This document shows, piece by piece, positions 7,449 through 17,523 of a stretch of DNA of 64,000 nucleotides; position 1 is the first letter of the stretch; each line of letters starts with the position of its first letter. The stretch is taken from contig JAGLON010000004.1 in assembly GCA_023138975.1 (NCBI GenBank), positions 1 to 64,000 on the forward strand. The letters are read 5' to 3'. Both the position numbers and the translations under genes were made by a program. Source of the stretch: Candidatus Zixiibacteriota bacterium. Its GTDB lineage: Bacteria; Zixibacteria; MSB-5A5; GN15; JAAZOE01. The notes beneath the pieces are model-generated. The model was not told the DNA's origin. It did no database searches and saw only the letters and a list, made by a program, of their open reading frames with translations.

Positions 7449-8990
7449 TTAATTAATAGATAAGACTTCTCGCTGATAATTAATATACAGCTTAAATTTA
7501 TCCAGAATCTCCAATCCGACTATTCCCTCAATGTACGAGGGAAAAGGCAAATCTTCCCCCGTTTCATGCCAGAGAACCTTCGGAGAGAAAACCGTTTGCC
7601 CGCAAATATTAAGGGAATCCAAAGTGACTGCTCTTACTTCGCTAACACCGCCTATCCCCAACATTGACCCGGTCTCATATTCCATATTTTGAAGCTCCGC
7701 AAAACTCTCAAAAAACGAGGTTCCTTTCCGCAACAGTACCGCTGACTGCGCGCCCAAATCCAACAGTAAACGAATCGGCTTTCCATCTATCCGGGCTTGT
7801 ACTAATGGGGTATTATTATAAAGTTCGAAATCGTGTAATTGTAAATCCCGGGAGTCATTTTGAAGAGGATTGTAGAGAGTTAACTCTTGCCTGTTAAAGT
7901 CTATCGCCAAGGGCAGCCTTACAAAAAAATCAAACCCTAATATCCCATCAAGCCTTCCGGTAGGACCGCCAGTAAATGCTGACAAGTCAGCTATCACTGT
8001 ATTCTTCTGATACAAACTAAGTTGACCTAAAGATATTGAATCTATTTTCCCAAAACTAATGTTGCCAAATCCGCCAATCCCACGCACTGGAATATCACCA
8101 GTTGAGTGAACGTTCAAACTCTCCGCCACTCGTTTTGATATCAGACTCTTTCCGGCCCCGCTATCAAGTAAAAACTTGAATGGCCCCAGGCCATTTATTT
8201 TAGCGTCGAGATAGATATGGCGGTTTACTTGTTCAAAAGGAATGACTAAGCTGTCAAAACCTTCAGGGAAATGATAATCAATACTGCCGTGCCCCGGCAT
8301 GTTAAAAACAGAATCTGGAATACGAACATTGAAGAACGCCGAATCGGTAGTGCTATTAATTGAAATCGGTCCATTGAGACATGTCACACTTTCATCCCAA
8401 GCCCACACAACATTATTAAGCCTTTGGTTATTAATTATTTTAGTAAGGAGTATCAAACCGGTTTCATAGCTTAAACGATAGTCAATGTAATGTGTTTCCG
8501 GATGCAAAAAAATAAAAAGAGAATCTCCGCCTTCAGGATACAATCCGATTTTGTGATAATCTACTCCTTCCATGGTTGAGATACCCGCGTAAAGATTTTC
8601 TCCCGGAATACGATTGGGTATTAAGTATGAAAAAGACATAAGATAGAGAGTATTGATTAACGGCTTTTGCTCTTCAAAACTCATGACACGCACCAAACCG
8701 CTCGCATCTACACTCCATACGGTCAATCCGTCACAACCGAGTTTCTGCGTCATTGGTCCTATCTGGGTATTCATCCTAATTTTATTGGGGATAGTATGTA
8801 AAACTTCGATTTTCCCATGTAACCCCATGTAAACAACATCAGCATAACCCCGGTACGATGTGATTGCGGAAACGTTTTCCTCTCCGCCAATAGCATTCAG
8901 ATGAAGTGCCAGTAATGAATCGACACCTGTCGCCGGTGCTGCTTGCGTAAGCACACATAATGCAACTATCAAAATAACAATGAATTTCAT
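7449..8990 (-). CDS. Exported two-domain retropepsin-like aspartic protease
   Basis: A 513-residue protein with a signal peptide (KFIVILIVALCVLTQAAPA). The N-terminal half (about 25-220) resembles an outer-membrane lipoprotein-sorting-like beta domain. Two retropepsin-type units follow. The first has FLLDSGAGKSLIS (about 277-289), the second LLLDLGAQSAVLL (about 402-414). Each unit is followed by a hydrophobic-Gly motif (GILGFDFFVR; GIVGLEILDKF), as in Asp-protease-2 or clan AA proteins. The first unit has the canonical Asp-Ser-Gly. The second has Asp-Leu-Gly, so it may pair with the first as one active centre, or be degenerate. It is probably periplasmic or envelope-bound. The target is unknown. 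Confidence 0.8.
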   Translation of the reverse strand: MKFIVILIVALCVLTQAAPATGVDSLLALHLNAIGGEENVSAITSYRGYADVVYMGLHGKIEVLHTIPNKIRMNTQIGPMTQKLGCDGLTVWSVDASGLVRVMSFEEQKPLINTLYLMSFSYLIPNRIPGENLYAGISTMEGVDYHKIGLYPEGGDSLFIFLHPETHYIDYRLSYETGLILLTKIINNQRLNNVVWAWDESVTCLNGPISINSTTDSAFFNVRIPDSVFNMPGHGSIDYHFPEGFDSLVIPFEQVNRHIYLDAKINGLGPFKFLLDSGAGKSLISKRVAESLNVHSTGDIPVRGIGGFGNISFGKIDSISLGQLSLYQKNTVIADLSAFTGGPTGRLDGILGFDFFVRLPLAIDFNRQELTLYNPLQNDSRDLQLHDFELYNNTPLVQARIDGKPIRLLLDLGAQSAVLLRKGTSFFESFAELQNMEYETGSMLGIGGVSEVRAVTLDSLNICGQTVFSPKVLWHETGEDLPFPSYIEGIVGLEILDKFKLYINYQREVLSIN

Positions 8991-9026
8991 TTATGCGGCT
9001 TTCCCATTTTGAGAAGCACTAACGAT

Positions 9027-10256
9027 TTAATACTCCTGCCATCTGGAGTCAGCAATTACTAAGAAACCGATTAAAACCCAGAAAAACACTAGCGATGTTC
9101 CTCCGTATGAAACAAAGGGCAACGGCAGGCCGGTTACCGGCATTAATCCCAAAGTCATACCGATATTAACCATCATTTGAAAGAATATTATTGTTACAAC
9201 TCCCCAGGCCACAGTAGCCATAAAATTCGACCGGCACTTGATTGCTATTTTCATCCCTCGGAATAAGATGAAGCCAAACAGTGAAATCATGATAATTCCA
9301 CCGATAAAACCTAACTCCTCACCCAGTACGGAAAAGACAAAATCTGTATGTCGAACAGGAAGATACTCAAGTCTTGTTTGAGAGCCGTTTAAGACTCCCT
9401 TACCAAACACTCCACCCGAACCTATTGATATTATCGATTGAATAATCTGATACCCCGCTCTTTGGGGATCACGTCCGGGATCTAAGAAAATCAGAATTCT
9501 CATTTTTTGATAGTCAGCCAGACGGTTCCACAACAGTGGCGTCATCATTCCAAAAATCAAATTAACCGCTGTCGTCACAACTGAAAATAATAAACCGGGA
9601 CGGAAAAAGAACAAAACAAGCAAAAGTAGAACAAAGTAGATTACCCAAGCCAGCCAGTGAAAAGCAGCTATAAGGGAAACGATAGGTGACACGATTAGAA
9701 GCAGATATACCGGTGAAAGACCGGAAAAAAACCAAAGAGACAAAAGGAGAACGATATAAACTAACGATGTTCCCAAATCCGGTTGTTTCAGGATCATTAA
9801 GACTGGAACAATTACCAGGATTAATGAAAAGGCCAACCGTTTAGTTGACTCAGGCGGAAGCTTGGTATATGCAAAATACCTGGCCAGCGCAAGCAGCACG
9901 GCCAGTTTCCCGAATTCCGATGGCTGGAAATTAACCGGCCCGACAGAAAACCATCGAGATGCTCCCATCTTCGAACCCACAAAAAGGACTGCTATTAGTA
10001 CTATCAGAATCAGGAAATAAAATAGGTAGGCCGAAAAATCATAAAAGCGCGGCGGCATAGATATCGTTAAAGCAAATGCTATTAACGCGACCGCCAGCCA
10101 AATAAGTTGTTTGGTATAGAACGCCTGCGCACCCGGCTCGGCACTGTGATACTGCGCCGAAAATATCAAGAATATCCCAAAGAGCGATAACAACAACGCC
10201 GCCAGTACCAGCTTCCAGTCAAACTCGGAAGTGCGTAAAATGCCCAGTGGTCCCAT
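9027..10256 (-). CDS. rodA: Peptidoglycan glycosyltransferase RodA (SEDS family)
   Basis: This 409-residue protein has about ten hydrophobic helices. It shows the SEDS signatures WFSVGPVNFQPSEFGKLA, LKQPDLGTSLV and LPVRHTDFVFSVLGEELGF. The last is the periplasmic loop with the catalytic-type Asp. Near the end is LPLPFVSYGGTS. RodA polymerises lipid II glycan strands in the elongasome together with PBP2. Its start overlaps the mrdA stop (TAATG), so the two are translationally coupled. Confidence 0.96.
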   Translation of the reverse strand: MGPLGILRTSEFDWKLVLAALLLSLFGIFLIFSAQYHSAEPGAQAFYTKQLIWLAVALIAFALTISMPPRFYDFSAYLFYFLILIVLIAVLFVGSKMGASRWFSVGPVNFQPSEFGKLAVLLALARYFAYTKLPPESTKRLAFSLILVIVPVLMILKQPDLGTSLVYIVLLLSLWFFSGLSPVYLLLIVSPIVSLIAAFHWLAWVIYFVLLLLVLFFFRPGLLFSVVTTAVNLIFGMMTPLLWNRLADYQKMRILIFLDPGRDPQRAGYQIIQSIISIGSGGVFGKGVLNGSQTRLEYLPVRHTDFVFSVLGEELGFIGGIIMISLFGFILFRGMKIAIKCRSNFMATVAWGVVTIIFFQMMVNIGMTLGLMPVTGLPLPFVSYGGTSLVFFWVLIGFLVIADSRWQEY

Positions 10257-12067
10257 TAATTCACCTCAACAATGAGGATTTCTTTATTGAGCAAATTATG
10301 CTTTTCAAGATATGTTTTAAGAATTTTCCTGACAGCGGGAGCGGCATGGTCGGAACCGTGACCGGCGTTTTCCACAATAACACAAGCAACGATTTGAGGG
10401 TCATCAGCCGGCGCGAAGCCGACGAACCAGGAATGATTTTCTCCATGCGGATTCTGAGCCGTACCGGTTTTTCCCGCCATAGTTACACCCTTGATTTTTG
10501 ACCCTCGGGCAGTCCCCTCTTCTCCGTGCATTACCTGAACCAGTCCTTCATTGAGGATTTCAAGCGTCTCCGGTGAAAACGGTAAAGCAAACGAAAACTC
10601 GCCGCCTCGAGATGTTTCCCGGCCATCCGTCTCAATAATTGACTTAAGGAGATGAGGGCGATATACTCGCCCTTTATTGGCAAGCCCGCAATAAAATTGA
10701 GCCAATTGTAACGGCGTACTCAGGATTTCACCTTGCCCAATGGCCAGGTTTAAGATAACAGCCATTGTCCATTGACCCTTACCGATTCGTTTGTCATACC
10801 ATTCCCTGTCAGGGACATTGCCCGACGCCTCCTGAGGCAAATCGATTCCAGTCTTCCTCCCGAAACCGCAAGCGGTCGAATACTTGTAAAACTCTTCTAA
10901 GCCAAGCTTCTGTCCCAACTGGTAGAAGTATACGTCACATGATCTTTCGATAGCCTCCACAACATTAGTTTTGCCATGCCCGGCTGGCAACCAGCACCGA
11001 AAGACTCGAATACCGAAGCGATAACCTCCGGTACAACTATGCGGAAAAACTGAATTTCGGTCTATTAACCCTAATTCAAGACCAGCTCCGGCAATAACCA
11101 ACTTATACGTTGAGGCAGGAGGATACAGCCCATTGAGCGGTCGGTTCAGCAACGGATTATTTGTATCCGCCAAAATAGATTGCCACAGGACAGCAGGAAT
11201 AACTGAGGAAAAGATATTTGCGTCATTTGATGGTTTAGAAACGATTGCGAGTATTTCTCCGTTTCGCGGATCAAGTGCCACGGCAGCTCCGCAACTGAAA
11301 TCTACAAATGACTCATTGGCGGCTTTTTGGATGTCTTTATCTATTGTTAAGACAATATCTCCACCGGGTTCAGCAAGGACACCATGCTGCTCTTCCAGAA
11401 CGCCAAGGAGCTGTCCGGAAGCGGTGATTTCAAGATACTCAGTTCCTTCCAGACCTCGCAATTCCCGATCATACTGTTTTTCAATACCAGATTTGCCAAT
11501 TACTCGGCCAGCTTTATAAATTGACGGATCTAAACTCTTTATCTCTTCAGATGAAATTTCTCCAACATACCCGGTAAAACACTCAGCACTTAAATCCGGT
11601 TTATACAAACGAACTTGGTCTTTGCGATAAACCGCCCCGGGAAACAACTCATTCTGCTCTTCAAGAATCGCAATCTGCTCAAAGCCCAAATCACGTTTTA
11701 TAAGAGCCGGTTGAAATCGGCTGATAGTATTTTTTCTTATTCTGCGAGTAATTTCGCTTTGTTCAAGGTCTAGCAAGGTGGAAAGCTTTTGAGCGGTTTC
11801 TGTTTTGGCAATTTCGACTGGAACAACTGATAATGTATATGAGGCACGGTTATCAACCAGTATTCTTTTTTCCCGGTCGAATATTATTCCCCGCTTGGGA
11901 GTTACCGATTGAATCCGGATGCGGTTTTTTTCGGATTGTTTATAGAGCGATTCGTAACGAAAGGTCTGCAGGTAAATCATCCGTCCCAATAATAGAATAA
12001 TAAAAAAGGCGCAAAACAACGAGCCAATAATTAATCTTTGCTGTTTACTGGTCGTGCCCTGCGTCAT
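10256..12067 (-). CDS. mrdA: Penicillin-binding protein 2 (peptidoglycan transpeptidase)
   Basis: A class B PBP of 603 residues from the ATG at 12067. It has a cytoplasmic stub, one membrane anchor (about 15-33), a PBP dimer/pedestal domain with RGIIFDR, and a transpeptidase domain. The catalytic motifs are Ser-Thr-Tyr-Lys (Ser about 319), Ser-Cys-Asp in ERSCDVYFYQLG, and KTGTAQN. It cross-links the glycan made by RodA during lateral wall growth. A GTG at 12133 would add 22 residues overlapping mreD but has no ribosome-binding site. The ATG directly after the mreD stop gives the usual short N-terminus. Confidence 0.95.
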   Translation of the reverse strand: MTQGTTSKQQRLIIGSLFCAFFIILLLGRMIYLQTFRYESLYKQSEKNRIRIQSVTPKRGIIFDREKRILVDNRASYTLSVVPVEIAKTETAQKLSTLLDLEQSEITRRIRKNTISRFQPALIKRDLGFEQIAILEEQNELFPGAVYRKDQVRLYKPDLSAECFTGYVGEISSEEIKSLDPSIYKAGRVIGKSGIEKQYDRELRGLEGTEYLEITASGQLLGVLEEQHGVLAEPGGDIVLTIDKDIQKAANESFVDFSCGAAVALDPRNGEILAIVSKPSNDANIFSSVIPAVLWQSILADTNNPLLNRPLNGLYPPASTYKLVIAGAGLELGLIDRNSVFPHSCTGGYRFGIRVFRCWLPAGHGKTNVVEAIERSCDVYFYQLGQKLGLEEFYKYSTACGFGRKTGIDLPQEASGNVPDREWYDKRIGKGQWTMAVILNLAIGQGEILSTPLQLAQFYCGLANKGRVYRPHLLKSIIETDGRETSRGGEFSFALPFSPETLEILNEGLVQVMHGEEGTARGSKIKGVTMAGKTGTAQNPHGENHSWFVGFAPADDPQIVACVIVENAGHGSDHAAPAVRKILKTYLEKHNLLNKEILIVEVN

Positions 12068-12069
12068 GA

Positions 12070-12576
12070 CTAAAAGAGCTCTTTTATCTTGTGGAACGAA
12101 ATACGGCTGGTTTTTATCATAAAATAAAGCCACCCGATAGAGGTACTGTAAATAATTCCCGGAATTACTACTCGTATAAAGATTCGGCCAAACTCGCTAA
12201 AGCCTGAAGTAGTATAGATTAATGTATGAGGTATAGTAAATATCAACAGACCGGTAGCCAACAATAACACCAAACTCTTTTGGGATTCCAGGTTAAATCT
12301 TTCTTTGACCCTCGAAGTCACTATTCCCATTGCCGATAGAATAATCATCTGGACACCCATATGTGATGGATCAATACAATCGAAAATCAATCCGGCGGCA
12401 ATCCCGAACCAGAGCGAAATGATATAGTCTTTATTCAACGCCACCAACATAACGATTAAGGGAGTCAGGTATATTTGTACGGGACCGATTGCCAGTGCAT
12501 CAGCCAGCAGGATGCGATACATTGCTATCAGATACAGATACAGTATATAAGGAATAAGCCGCTTCATCTTTCCCAC
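12070..12576 (-). CDS. mreD: Rod shape-determining protein MreD
   Basis: A 168-residue inner-membrane protein with about five or six hydrophobic helices. It carries the MreD-like segment GPVQIYLTPLIVMLVAL near the start and LWFGIAAGLIFDCID, a loop typical of the family. MreD is a poorly understood scaffold of the elongasome linking MreC to the synthases. It overlaps mreC by 13 bases upstream and is directly followed by mrdA. The assignment leans on the order mreC-mreD-mrdA-rodA, since MreD sequences diverge strongly. Confidence 0.9.
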   Translation of the reverse strand: MGKMKRLIPYILYLYLIAMYRILLADALAIGPVQIYLTPLIVMLVALNKDYIISLWFGIAAGLIFDCIDPSHMGVQMIILSAMGIVTSRVKERFNLESQKSLVLLLATGLLIFTIPHTLIYTTSGFSEFGRIFIRVVIPGIIYSTSIGWLYFMIKTSRISFHKIKELF

Positions 12577-13352
12577 ACCAATACATATAGTTCATCAAGG
12601 CCATTGAAATTTACGACCGGTTTTATTGTTATATCGTGGAAAAACTCTTTTTCAGGCGAATCGATTTTTTCAATTGTGCCAATGACAATACCCTCAGGAA
12701 AAATACCGCCTAAACCGGAAGTGATGACAGTGTCTCCGACCGTAACTTCCCCCTGCTGAGGACAATTATCAAGATACATCCCCCGGCTCATTTTATAGCG
12801 GATTATTCCTTGCTCGCGGGAATTGCTTACCCGAGCAGAAACACGGCAGCGAGGTTCGCTTAGCAGATAGACAACGGAATAGTCATCCATAACTTGAGCA
12901 ATTCGTCCGGCCAGACCGCTTTGGTTAATAACTGTCTGATTCACTCGAACCGAATCGCTTGCTCCTAGATTAATCAATATGGTATTGGGAATACCAGTTC
13001 CCGACACACCAATGATTTCGGTTGGCACGATCCTGAATGATTCCGGAGGTATAAAACCAAGCAAAGCCCGTAACCGCTTATTTTCCTCGACAATTTCATT
13101 ATAGAGTTGCAGGTGAACGGTCAATTCGGCCAGTTTAGTATTGAGATCGTCAATGGTTTTGGATTTTGATGAAAAGATAGACAAACTGCTTTTAAGCTGA
13201 TTAAATGGATAATAAAAAACTGTATTTGTGACGTTGCCCACAAACCCAGCTACATTATTTCCAGCAAGTAACAGTATAAATGCTAATAGAAATGCAATTA
13301 TCGTATGTACAAGCGTCTGTTTTTCTTTAAGCCACGAAGACTGCCAATCCAT
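12564..13352 (-). CDS. mreC: Rod shape-determining protein MreC
   Basis: A 262-residue protein. A cytoplasmic stub leads into one membrane helix (about 15-35), a coiled-coil with EENKRLRALLGF, and the periplasmic beta-barrel domain. That domain has VIGVSGTGIPNTILINLGASD, INQSGLAGRIAQV and DTVITSGLGGIFPEGIVIG, all characteristic of MreC. It activates PBP2/RodA. It heads the visible mreC-mreD-mrdA-rodA set. mreB, usually directly upstream, is not present here; ptsN takes that place. Confidence 0.96.
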   Translation of the reverse strand: MDWQSSWLKEKQTLVHTIIAFLLAFILLLAGNNVAGFVGNVTNTVFYYPFNQLKSSLSIFSSKSKTIDDLNTKLAELTVHLQLYNEIVEENKRLRALLGFIPPESFRIVPTEIIGVSGTGIPNTILINLGASDSVRVNQTVINQSGLAGRIAQVMDDYSVVYLLSEPRCRVSARVSNSREQGIIRYKMSRGMYLDNCPQQGEVTVGDTVITSGLGGIFPEGIVIGTIEKIDSPEKEFFHDITIKPVVNFNGLDELYVLVWER

Positions 13353-13381
13353 TGGCGATATTCCTGCGCTTCACAGGTGAA

Positions 13382-13834
13382 CTATTCTACGGAATCAAGT
13401 ATTGACAGCAACTCACCCGGAGAACTAACCGTCATCAATTTCTGTCGATTCTCTTCCGATTTCATTATATATGATAAACGAGCCATGACATTAAGGTGTG
13501 CGCCTATCGCATCTTCAGGAGCTGCAATCAGGAAAAACACATGCACTGGCTTTTTATCCATAGCATCAAAATCAATTCCGTCATTACTGCGTCCGAAGAC
13601 AATAACTATCCCCTTTGTCGCTTTTGTCTTTGCGTGCGGAAAAGCTACACCATACCCAATACCGGTCGTCACCATTTTCTCACGATTCATTATATCATTC
13701 AATAAATCATCACGGTTTTTAACCAAAGATGAACTAGCGGCCAGATCAACCAATTCCTCGATCATCGCCTGCTTATCGGTAGCTTTTAATTCAAAGGAGA
13801 TTAAATTTTCATCACAAAATTTAGAGAGTTTCAT
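13382..13834 (-). CDS. ptsN: PTS EIIA-type nitrogen-regulatory protein (PtsN-like)
   Basis: The whole 150-residue chain is a fructose/mannitol-type EIIA domain. The phosphorylatable His67 lies in GYGVAFPHAKT and a VFFLIAAPE segment follows. No HPr, EI or EIIBC is encoded nearby. A regulatory phosphocarrier role, sensing carbon/nitrogen state, is therefore more likely than sugar transport (inference). It lies 29 bases upstream of mreC and 62 downstream of accA, so it could be cotranscribed with either. Confidence 0.88.
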   Translation of the reverse strand: MKLSKFCDENLISFELKATDKQAMIEELVDLAASSSLVKNRDDLLNDIMNREKMVTTGIGYGVAFPHAKTKATKGIVIVFGRSNDGIDFDAMDKKPVHVFFLIAAPEDAIGAHLNVMARLSYIMKSEENRQKLMTVSSPGELLSILDSVE

Positions 13835-13896
13835 AACCGTTATACTTCCTCAATAAAATCAACAACAACTCCGTAATCTATACTGTAATAAAATAC

Positions 13897-14856
13897 TTAC
13901 GTAGTATAGACCCCCATTTTTCGATACTTTTCTATTCGATGCAATATTAATTCTTCCGGCGTCATAGGATCTAATTCATCCAGGGCAATTAAAATCTGTT
14001 TTTTTAGTTTCTCGGCCGCAAGAGAAGGATCCATATGCGCTCCGCATTCCGGTTCTGGGATTATTCCATCGATAAGATCAAGCTTATCAACGTCTGGCGC
14101 CGTTAGCTTAAGGGCTTCAGCCGCATCAGGTGCCTTAGCCGCGTCGCGCCATAAAATGGCAGCACATCCTTCGGGTGAGATTACAGAATACCATGAATTT
14201 TCGAGCATAAAAACCCGGTCGCCCAATCCGATACCCAGCGCTCCACCAGATGCCCCTTCGCCAATTATAGTAATAATTATCGGAACCTCAAGGTTTGTCA
14301 TTTCCCTCAGATTACGCGCAATTGATTCGGCCTGTCCCCGCTCCTCGGCTCCGATTCCCGGAAATGCTCCCGGCGTATCAATCAGAATTATTATCGGACG
14401 GTTGAATTTACTCGCCATTTGCATCAGTCGAAGTGCTTTGCGGTACCCTTCCGGATTGGCCATTCCAAAATTGCGATACAGTTTGCTTTTCGTGTTACGG
14501 CCTTTTTGCTGTCCGAGAATTAACACAGGACGACCATCAAGCTTGGCAAAACCGCCAACCATTGCATTATCGTCCGCAAAGCATCTATCACCATGTAATT
14601 CCACAAAATCAGTTGTAATCAAATCTATATAATCAAGCGTGTATGGCCGTTTGGGATGTCGAGCCAACTGGACTCGCTGCCAACGGGTAAGCTTGGCAAA
14701 GATCGAATCCTGCATTTTTTTGAGCTTGCCTTCCATTGACTTGATTTCACTGTCAAGCTCGATATCCTCAACCCGACTGAACTCCTTCATATCAGAAATC
14801 TTCTTCTGGAGTTCCATTATCGGCTTTTCAAATTCTAAATATGGTCCATCAATCAT
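13897..14856 (-). CDS. accA: Acetyl-CoA carboxylase carboxyltransferase subunit alpha
   Basis: This 319-residue subunit helps transfer the carboxyl group from biotin to acetyl-CoA at the first step of fatty-acid synthesis. Typical segments are [25 protein letters not shown], the crotonase-fold [28 protein letters not shown] and [12 protein letters not shown]. The N-terminal coiled coil is normal. The partner accD is not in the window, while accB and accC lie about 30 kb away. Its start overlaps the upstream transferase stop by 4 bases (ATGA). Confidence 0.97.
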   Translation of the reverse strand: MIDGPYLEFEKPIMELQKKISDMKEFSRVEDIELDSEIKSMEGKLKKMQDSIFAKLTRWQRVQLARHPKRPYTLDYIDLITTDFVELHGDRCFADDNAMVGGFAKLDGRPVLILGQQKGRNTKSKLYRNFGMANPEGYRKALRLMQMASKFNRPIIILIDTPGAFPGIGAEERGQAESIARNLREMTNLEVPIIITIIGEGASGGALGIGLGDRVFMLENSWYSVISPEGCAAILWRDAAKAPDAAEALKLTAPDVDKLDLIDGIIPEPECGAHMDPSLAAEKLKKQILIALDELDPMTPEELILHRIEKYRKMGVYTT

Positions 14857-15917
14857 TTATTTTCATCTTCCATACTATTGTTACTTCTTGCGAGCCTAAA
14901 TCTAAACAAAATCCCAAAAATAACAACCATAAAAATGGCTAAAATTGCCATTACTATTCGTTTATCGAAGATAAACATTGCCCCGGAAAAAACCGCGAAA
15001 ACGGCTGAAACAAGATAAAAGGTCCAAAGCACTTTTGCTTTTGATAGCCCCAGAGCGCCCAAATAATGAAATAAGTGACGATTATCGGCTTCATAAAACT
15101 TATGCCCCGTAGCCACTCGCCGAATAAATGACACCGTCGTTTCGATTATCGGCACGCCCAGCGCCAATAACGGCACGAAAACCGCGGCGGTTGTATATGA
15201 TTTAATCGGAAAAACAATTGAAATAATCGCAAAAATATACCCTAAGAACAAAGAGCCGCTATCACCCATAAATATCTTGGCCGGATAATGATTGTAATAT
15301 AAAAAAGTTACACAAGTACCGATTATAGCCGTGGAAAAGACAATTGCGGTAACCAATTCAAACGCCACTCCGACAAAAAGAATCGCCAGCGCTGCTATCG
15401 CTGCGACTCCTGCCGCCAGGCCATCCAGGCCATCTATCAGATTTATCGAATTCATTACGCCTAAAAACCAGAGCAGCGTTACCGGAAGAGACAAGTATCC
15501 TAATTCAATTGGACCGTATAGCGGGATAAAAAGCGTTGATATTTGAATACCGCCAGTATAGACTATTATACCGGCTATTATTTGCCCAGCCAGTTTTATC
15601 GGAGCAGATAGCTCGGTCAGATCATCAATAATCCCGATCATAAACACAATAACAGCTCCGGCAATCACAAAATAAAGGACCGGACCCAATTCATCGCCTA
15701 TAGCCGGATAATGATAAAACGCGAATATTATCGCCGCCCAAAAGCCGGCAAAAATCGCGACTCCGCCAAGATTTGGCGTAGGAAAACGATGCCGTTTATG
15801 CTCGCCAGGAAGATCGAGAAAACCAAAGCGAAAACAAATCCGGCATATTGCCGGAATCAGAATAACGGTTACTACTCCTGCGACCCCAAATATTTTTAAA
15901 CAGTCTATCCAGTTCAC
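14853..15917 (-). CDS. Undecaprenyl-phosphate sugar-1-phosphate transferase (WecA/TagO/MraY family)
   Basis: A 354-residue membrane protein with about eleven helices. Family motifs on cytoplasmic loops are GIIDDLTE (Mg-binding Asp pair), [12 protein letters not shown] and [14 protein letters not shown]. These enzymes load a HexNAc-1-phosphate onto undecaprenyl phosphate to start O-antigen, teichoic or related glycans. The early sequence [11 protein letters not shown] and a C-terminal His-Tyr-Leu-Gly region fit WecA/TagO better than MraY, and no mur genes are near. It is the priming enzyme for the glycan block that follows upstream. Confidence 0.92.
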   Translation of the reverse strand: MNWIDCLKIFGVAGVVTVILIPAICRICFRFGFLDLPGEHKRHRFPTPNLGGVAIFAGFWAAIIFAFYHYPAIGDELGPVLYFVIAGAVIVFMIGIIDDLTELSAPIKLAGQIIAGIIVYTGGIQISTLFIPLYGPIELGYLSLPVTLLWFLGVMNSINLIDGLDGLAAGVAAIAALAILFVGVAFELVTAIVFSTAIIGTCVTFLYYNHYPAKIFMGDSGSLFLGYIFAIISIVFPIKSYTTAAVFVPLLALGVPIIETTVSFIRRVATGHKFYEADNRHLFHYLGALGLSKAKVLWTFYLVSAVFAVFSGAMFIFDKRIVMAILAIFMVVIFGILFRFRLARSNNSMEDENK

Positions 15918-16774
15918 TTGCGCAAACTACACATTTCTGCAAGTAAAGACAAGCAGCAGTTTGCGAAAAGTAATATCGGCAAAAATATGATTTCTCCCGG
16001 CGAACGATGATAATGCTTCAGAAAATATTTCCACACTGAAAAATGATGCCAAAGAATACGTCTAAACCGATACTGACCGGTAGAATACCCCCATTTATGT
16101 ACGCCTTCCGCCTCCGGTACAAACCAGACGCTTCCTTTATTTAGAAAATGACGATAGCATAGATCAGTGTCTTCCATGTACATAAAAAAAGACTCGTCAA
16201 AGCCGTTTAGTTCATTATAAGTTTCAGCAAATATCATCATCAGGGCGGCTGCGCCGCTTTCTACCTGCGTTGGGGTCAAATAATCAGGTAACGTATAGAT
16301 ACCGTTAGTTTTGCCAGCAATCTTTCCAAGAAACGAGCCGCGAGAGAAAAGAATATTACTAATCGTGGGGAATTTTCGACATGACGGCTGGAAATTTCCA
16401 TTGGGGTCAGTCAAGCGTCCTACGGTGATTCTCTTTTCGGTAGAATCTGAAACGAACACCTTAAGGTTCTCAATTGCATCTTTCTTTAGGATTACATCGG
16501 GGTTTAGCAACAGGAGGATATCTCCCGATGAGCCTCTAACCCCTAAATTACAGGCAGCTCCAAAACCAAGCCGTTTTTCAGTCGGGATGATTCGTATGTT
16601 CAAAGCTCCGAAATTTTCAATAAAGCTAAGATCATCTTCTGGAGGATTATTCACGATTATTACTTCGAGACTGGCTGACAGCGAACTATCTCCAATAGCG
16701 GTCAGACAGTCCTCTAAAACCGCCTTGGCTCGATGATTCACGATTATGATTGAGACTAAGGGTTTAATGCTCAA
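15914..16774 (-). CDS. Glycosyltransferase family 2, rhamnosyltransferase-like
   Basis: The GT-A fold starts with PLVSIIIVNHRAKAVLEDCL. It continues with GFGAACNLGVRGSSGDILLLLNPDVIL (nucleotide-sugar and metal binding) and FFMYMEDTDLCYR, the motif of dTDP-rhamnosyl/WbbL-like transferases. A C-terminal hydrophobic patch suggests membrane association. I prefer the TTG at 16774 (286 residues) behind GGGGA. A start at 16831 would overlap the neighbouring gene by 40 bases and add residues outside the fold. The sugar specificity is inferred only from similarity. Confidence 0.85.
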   Translation of the reverse strand: MSIKPLVSIIIVNHRAKAVLEDCLTAIGDSSLSASLEVIIVNNPPEDDLSFIENFGALNIRIIPTEKRLGFGAACNLGVRGSSGDILLLLNPDVILKKDAIENLKVFVSDSTEKRITVGRLTDPNGNFQPSCRKFPTISNILFSRGSFLGKIAGKTNGIYTLPDYLTPTQVESGAAALMMIFAETYNELNGFDESFFMYMEDTDLCYRHFLNKGSVWFVPEAEGVHKWGYSTGQYRFRRILWHHFSVWKYFLKHYHRSPGEIIFLPILLFANCCLSLLAEMCSLRK

Positions 16775-16791
16775 GAATTCCCCGGTACCGC

Positions 16792-17520
16792 TTACAGTTT
16801 GCCTCGAATAGCGGCCCAACGCAGCCACCACACCATCCAGATAGCTTCCCGGACTATTTTCTTCGACATCTTAGAATTACCGGCCTGCCTGTCGGTAAAA
16901 ACAATCGGGATTTCTTTAATTTTAAACTTCCGGATATTGGCTCGCATCGTCATCTCTATCTGAAATGTATAACCATTGGATTTAACTGAATCGAGGTCAA
17001 TCGCCTCAAGAACCTCTCTACGAAAACACTTAAACCCGCCGGTCGCGTCACGGATATCAAGCCCGGTGATAATCCCGGTATAGATATTGGCAAAATAAGA
17101 TAACAACAGCCGGGACATCGGCCAGTTGATGACATTGACGCCGCAAATATATCTTGAGCCTAAAACAAGATCATGTTCTTTGATTGTATTTAAAAAATCC
17201 GGTATGTATTCAGGCCCGTGAGAGAAATCGGCATCCATCTCAAAAATATAATCGTACTTACGCTCGATAGCCCATTTGAAGCCGTGAATATAGGCGGTGC
17301 CCAATCCAGCTTTTCCAGGACGATGCTCAACGTTGATTCGATTATCTTCTGCGACCATTCCATCGACAATATCTCCGGTACCGTCTGGAGAATTATCATC
17401 GACAACCAATACATTAATTCGACTATCGACATCCAGAACCGCTTTGACAATTTTCTCGATATTGTCTTTTTCATTATATGTTGGAAATATTATCAGCGCT
17501 TTTTTATCAGACTCGGTCAT
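16792..17520 (-). CDS. Polyprenol monophosphomannose synthase-like GT2 (Dpm1 type)
   Basis: A 242-residue cytosolic-face enzyme of the dolichol-phosphate-mannose synthase family. It shows ALIIFPTYNEKDNIEKI at the start, VLVVDDNSPDGTG, the Asp-x-Asp in FEMDADFSHGPEYIP, GSRYICG, DATGGFKCFRREVLE and FTDRQAGNSKMS. Without membrane helices it is the soluble single-domain type. It would charge undecaprenyl phosphate with a hexose for the GT-C transferases (YfhO and GT39 types) in this block. It ends 17 bases before the next gene. Confidence 0.92.
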   Translation of the reverse strand: MTESDKKALIIFPTYNEKDNIEKIVKAVLDVDSRINVLVVDDNSPDGTGDIVDGMVAEDNRINVEHRPGKAGLGTAYIHGFKWAIERKYDYIFEMDADFSHGPEYIPDFLNTIKEHDLVLGSRYICGVNVINWPMSRLLLSYFANIYTGIITGLDIRDATGGFKCFRREVLEAIDLDSVKSNGYTFQIEMTMRANIRKFKIKEIPIVFTDRQAGNSKMSKKIVREAIWMVWWLRWAAIRGKL

Positions 17521-17523
17521 GCC

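Noticed and set aside
13353-13381. mreB fragment near mreC
   Set aside because: The gap is only 29 bases and the upstream gene is a clear EIIA-type protein, so mreB must be elsewhere.
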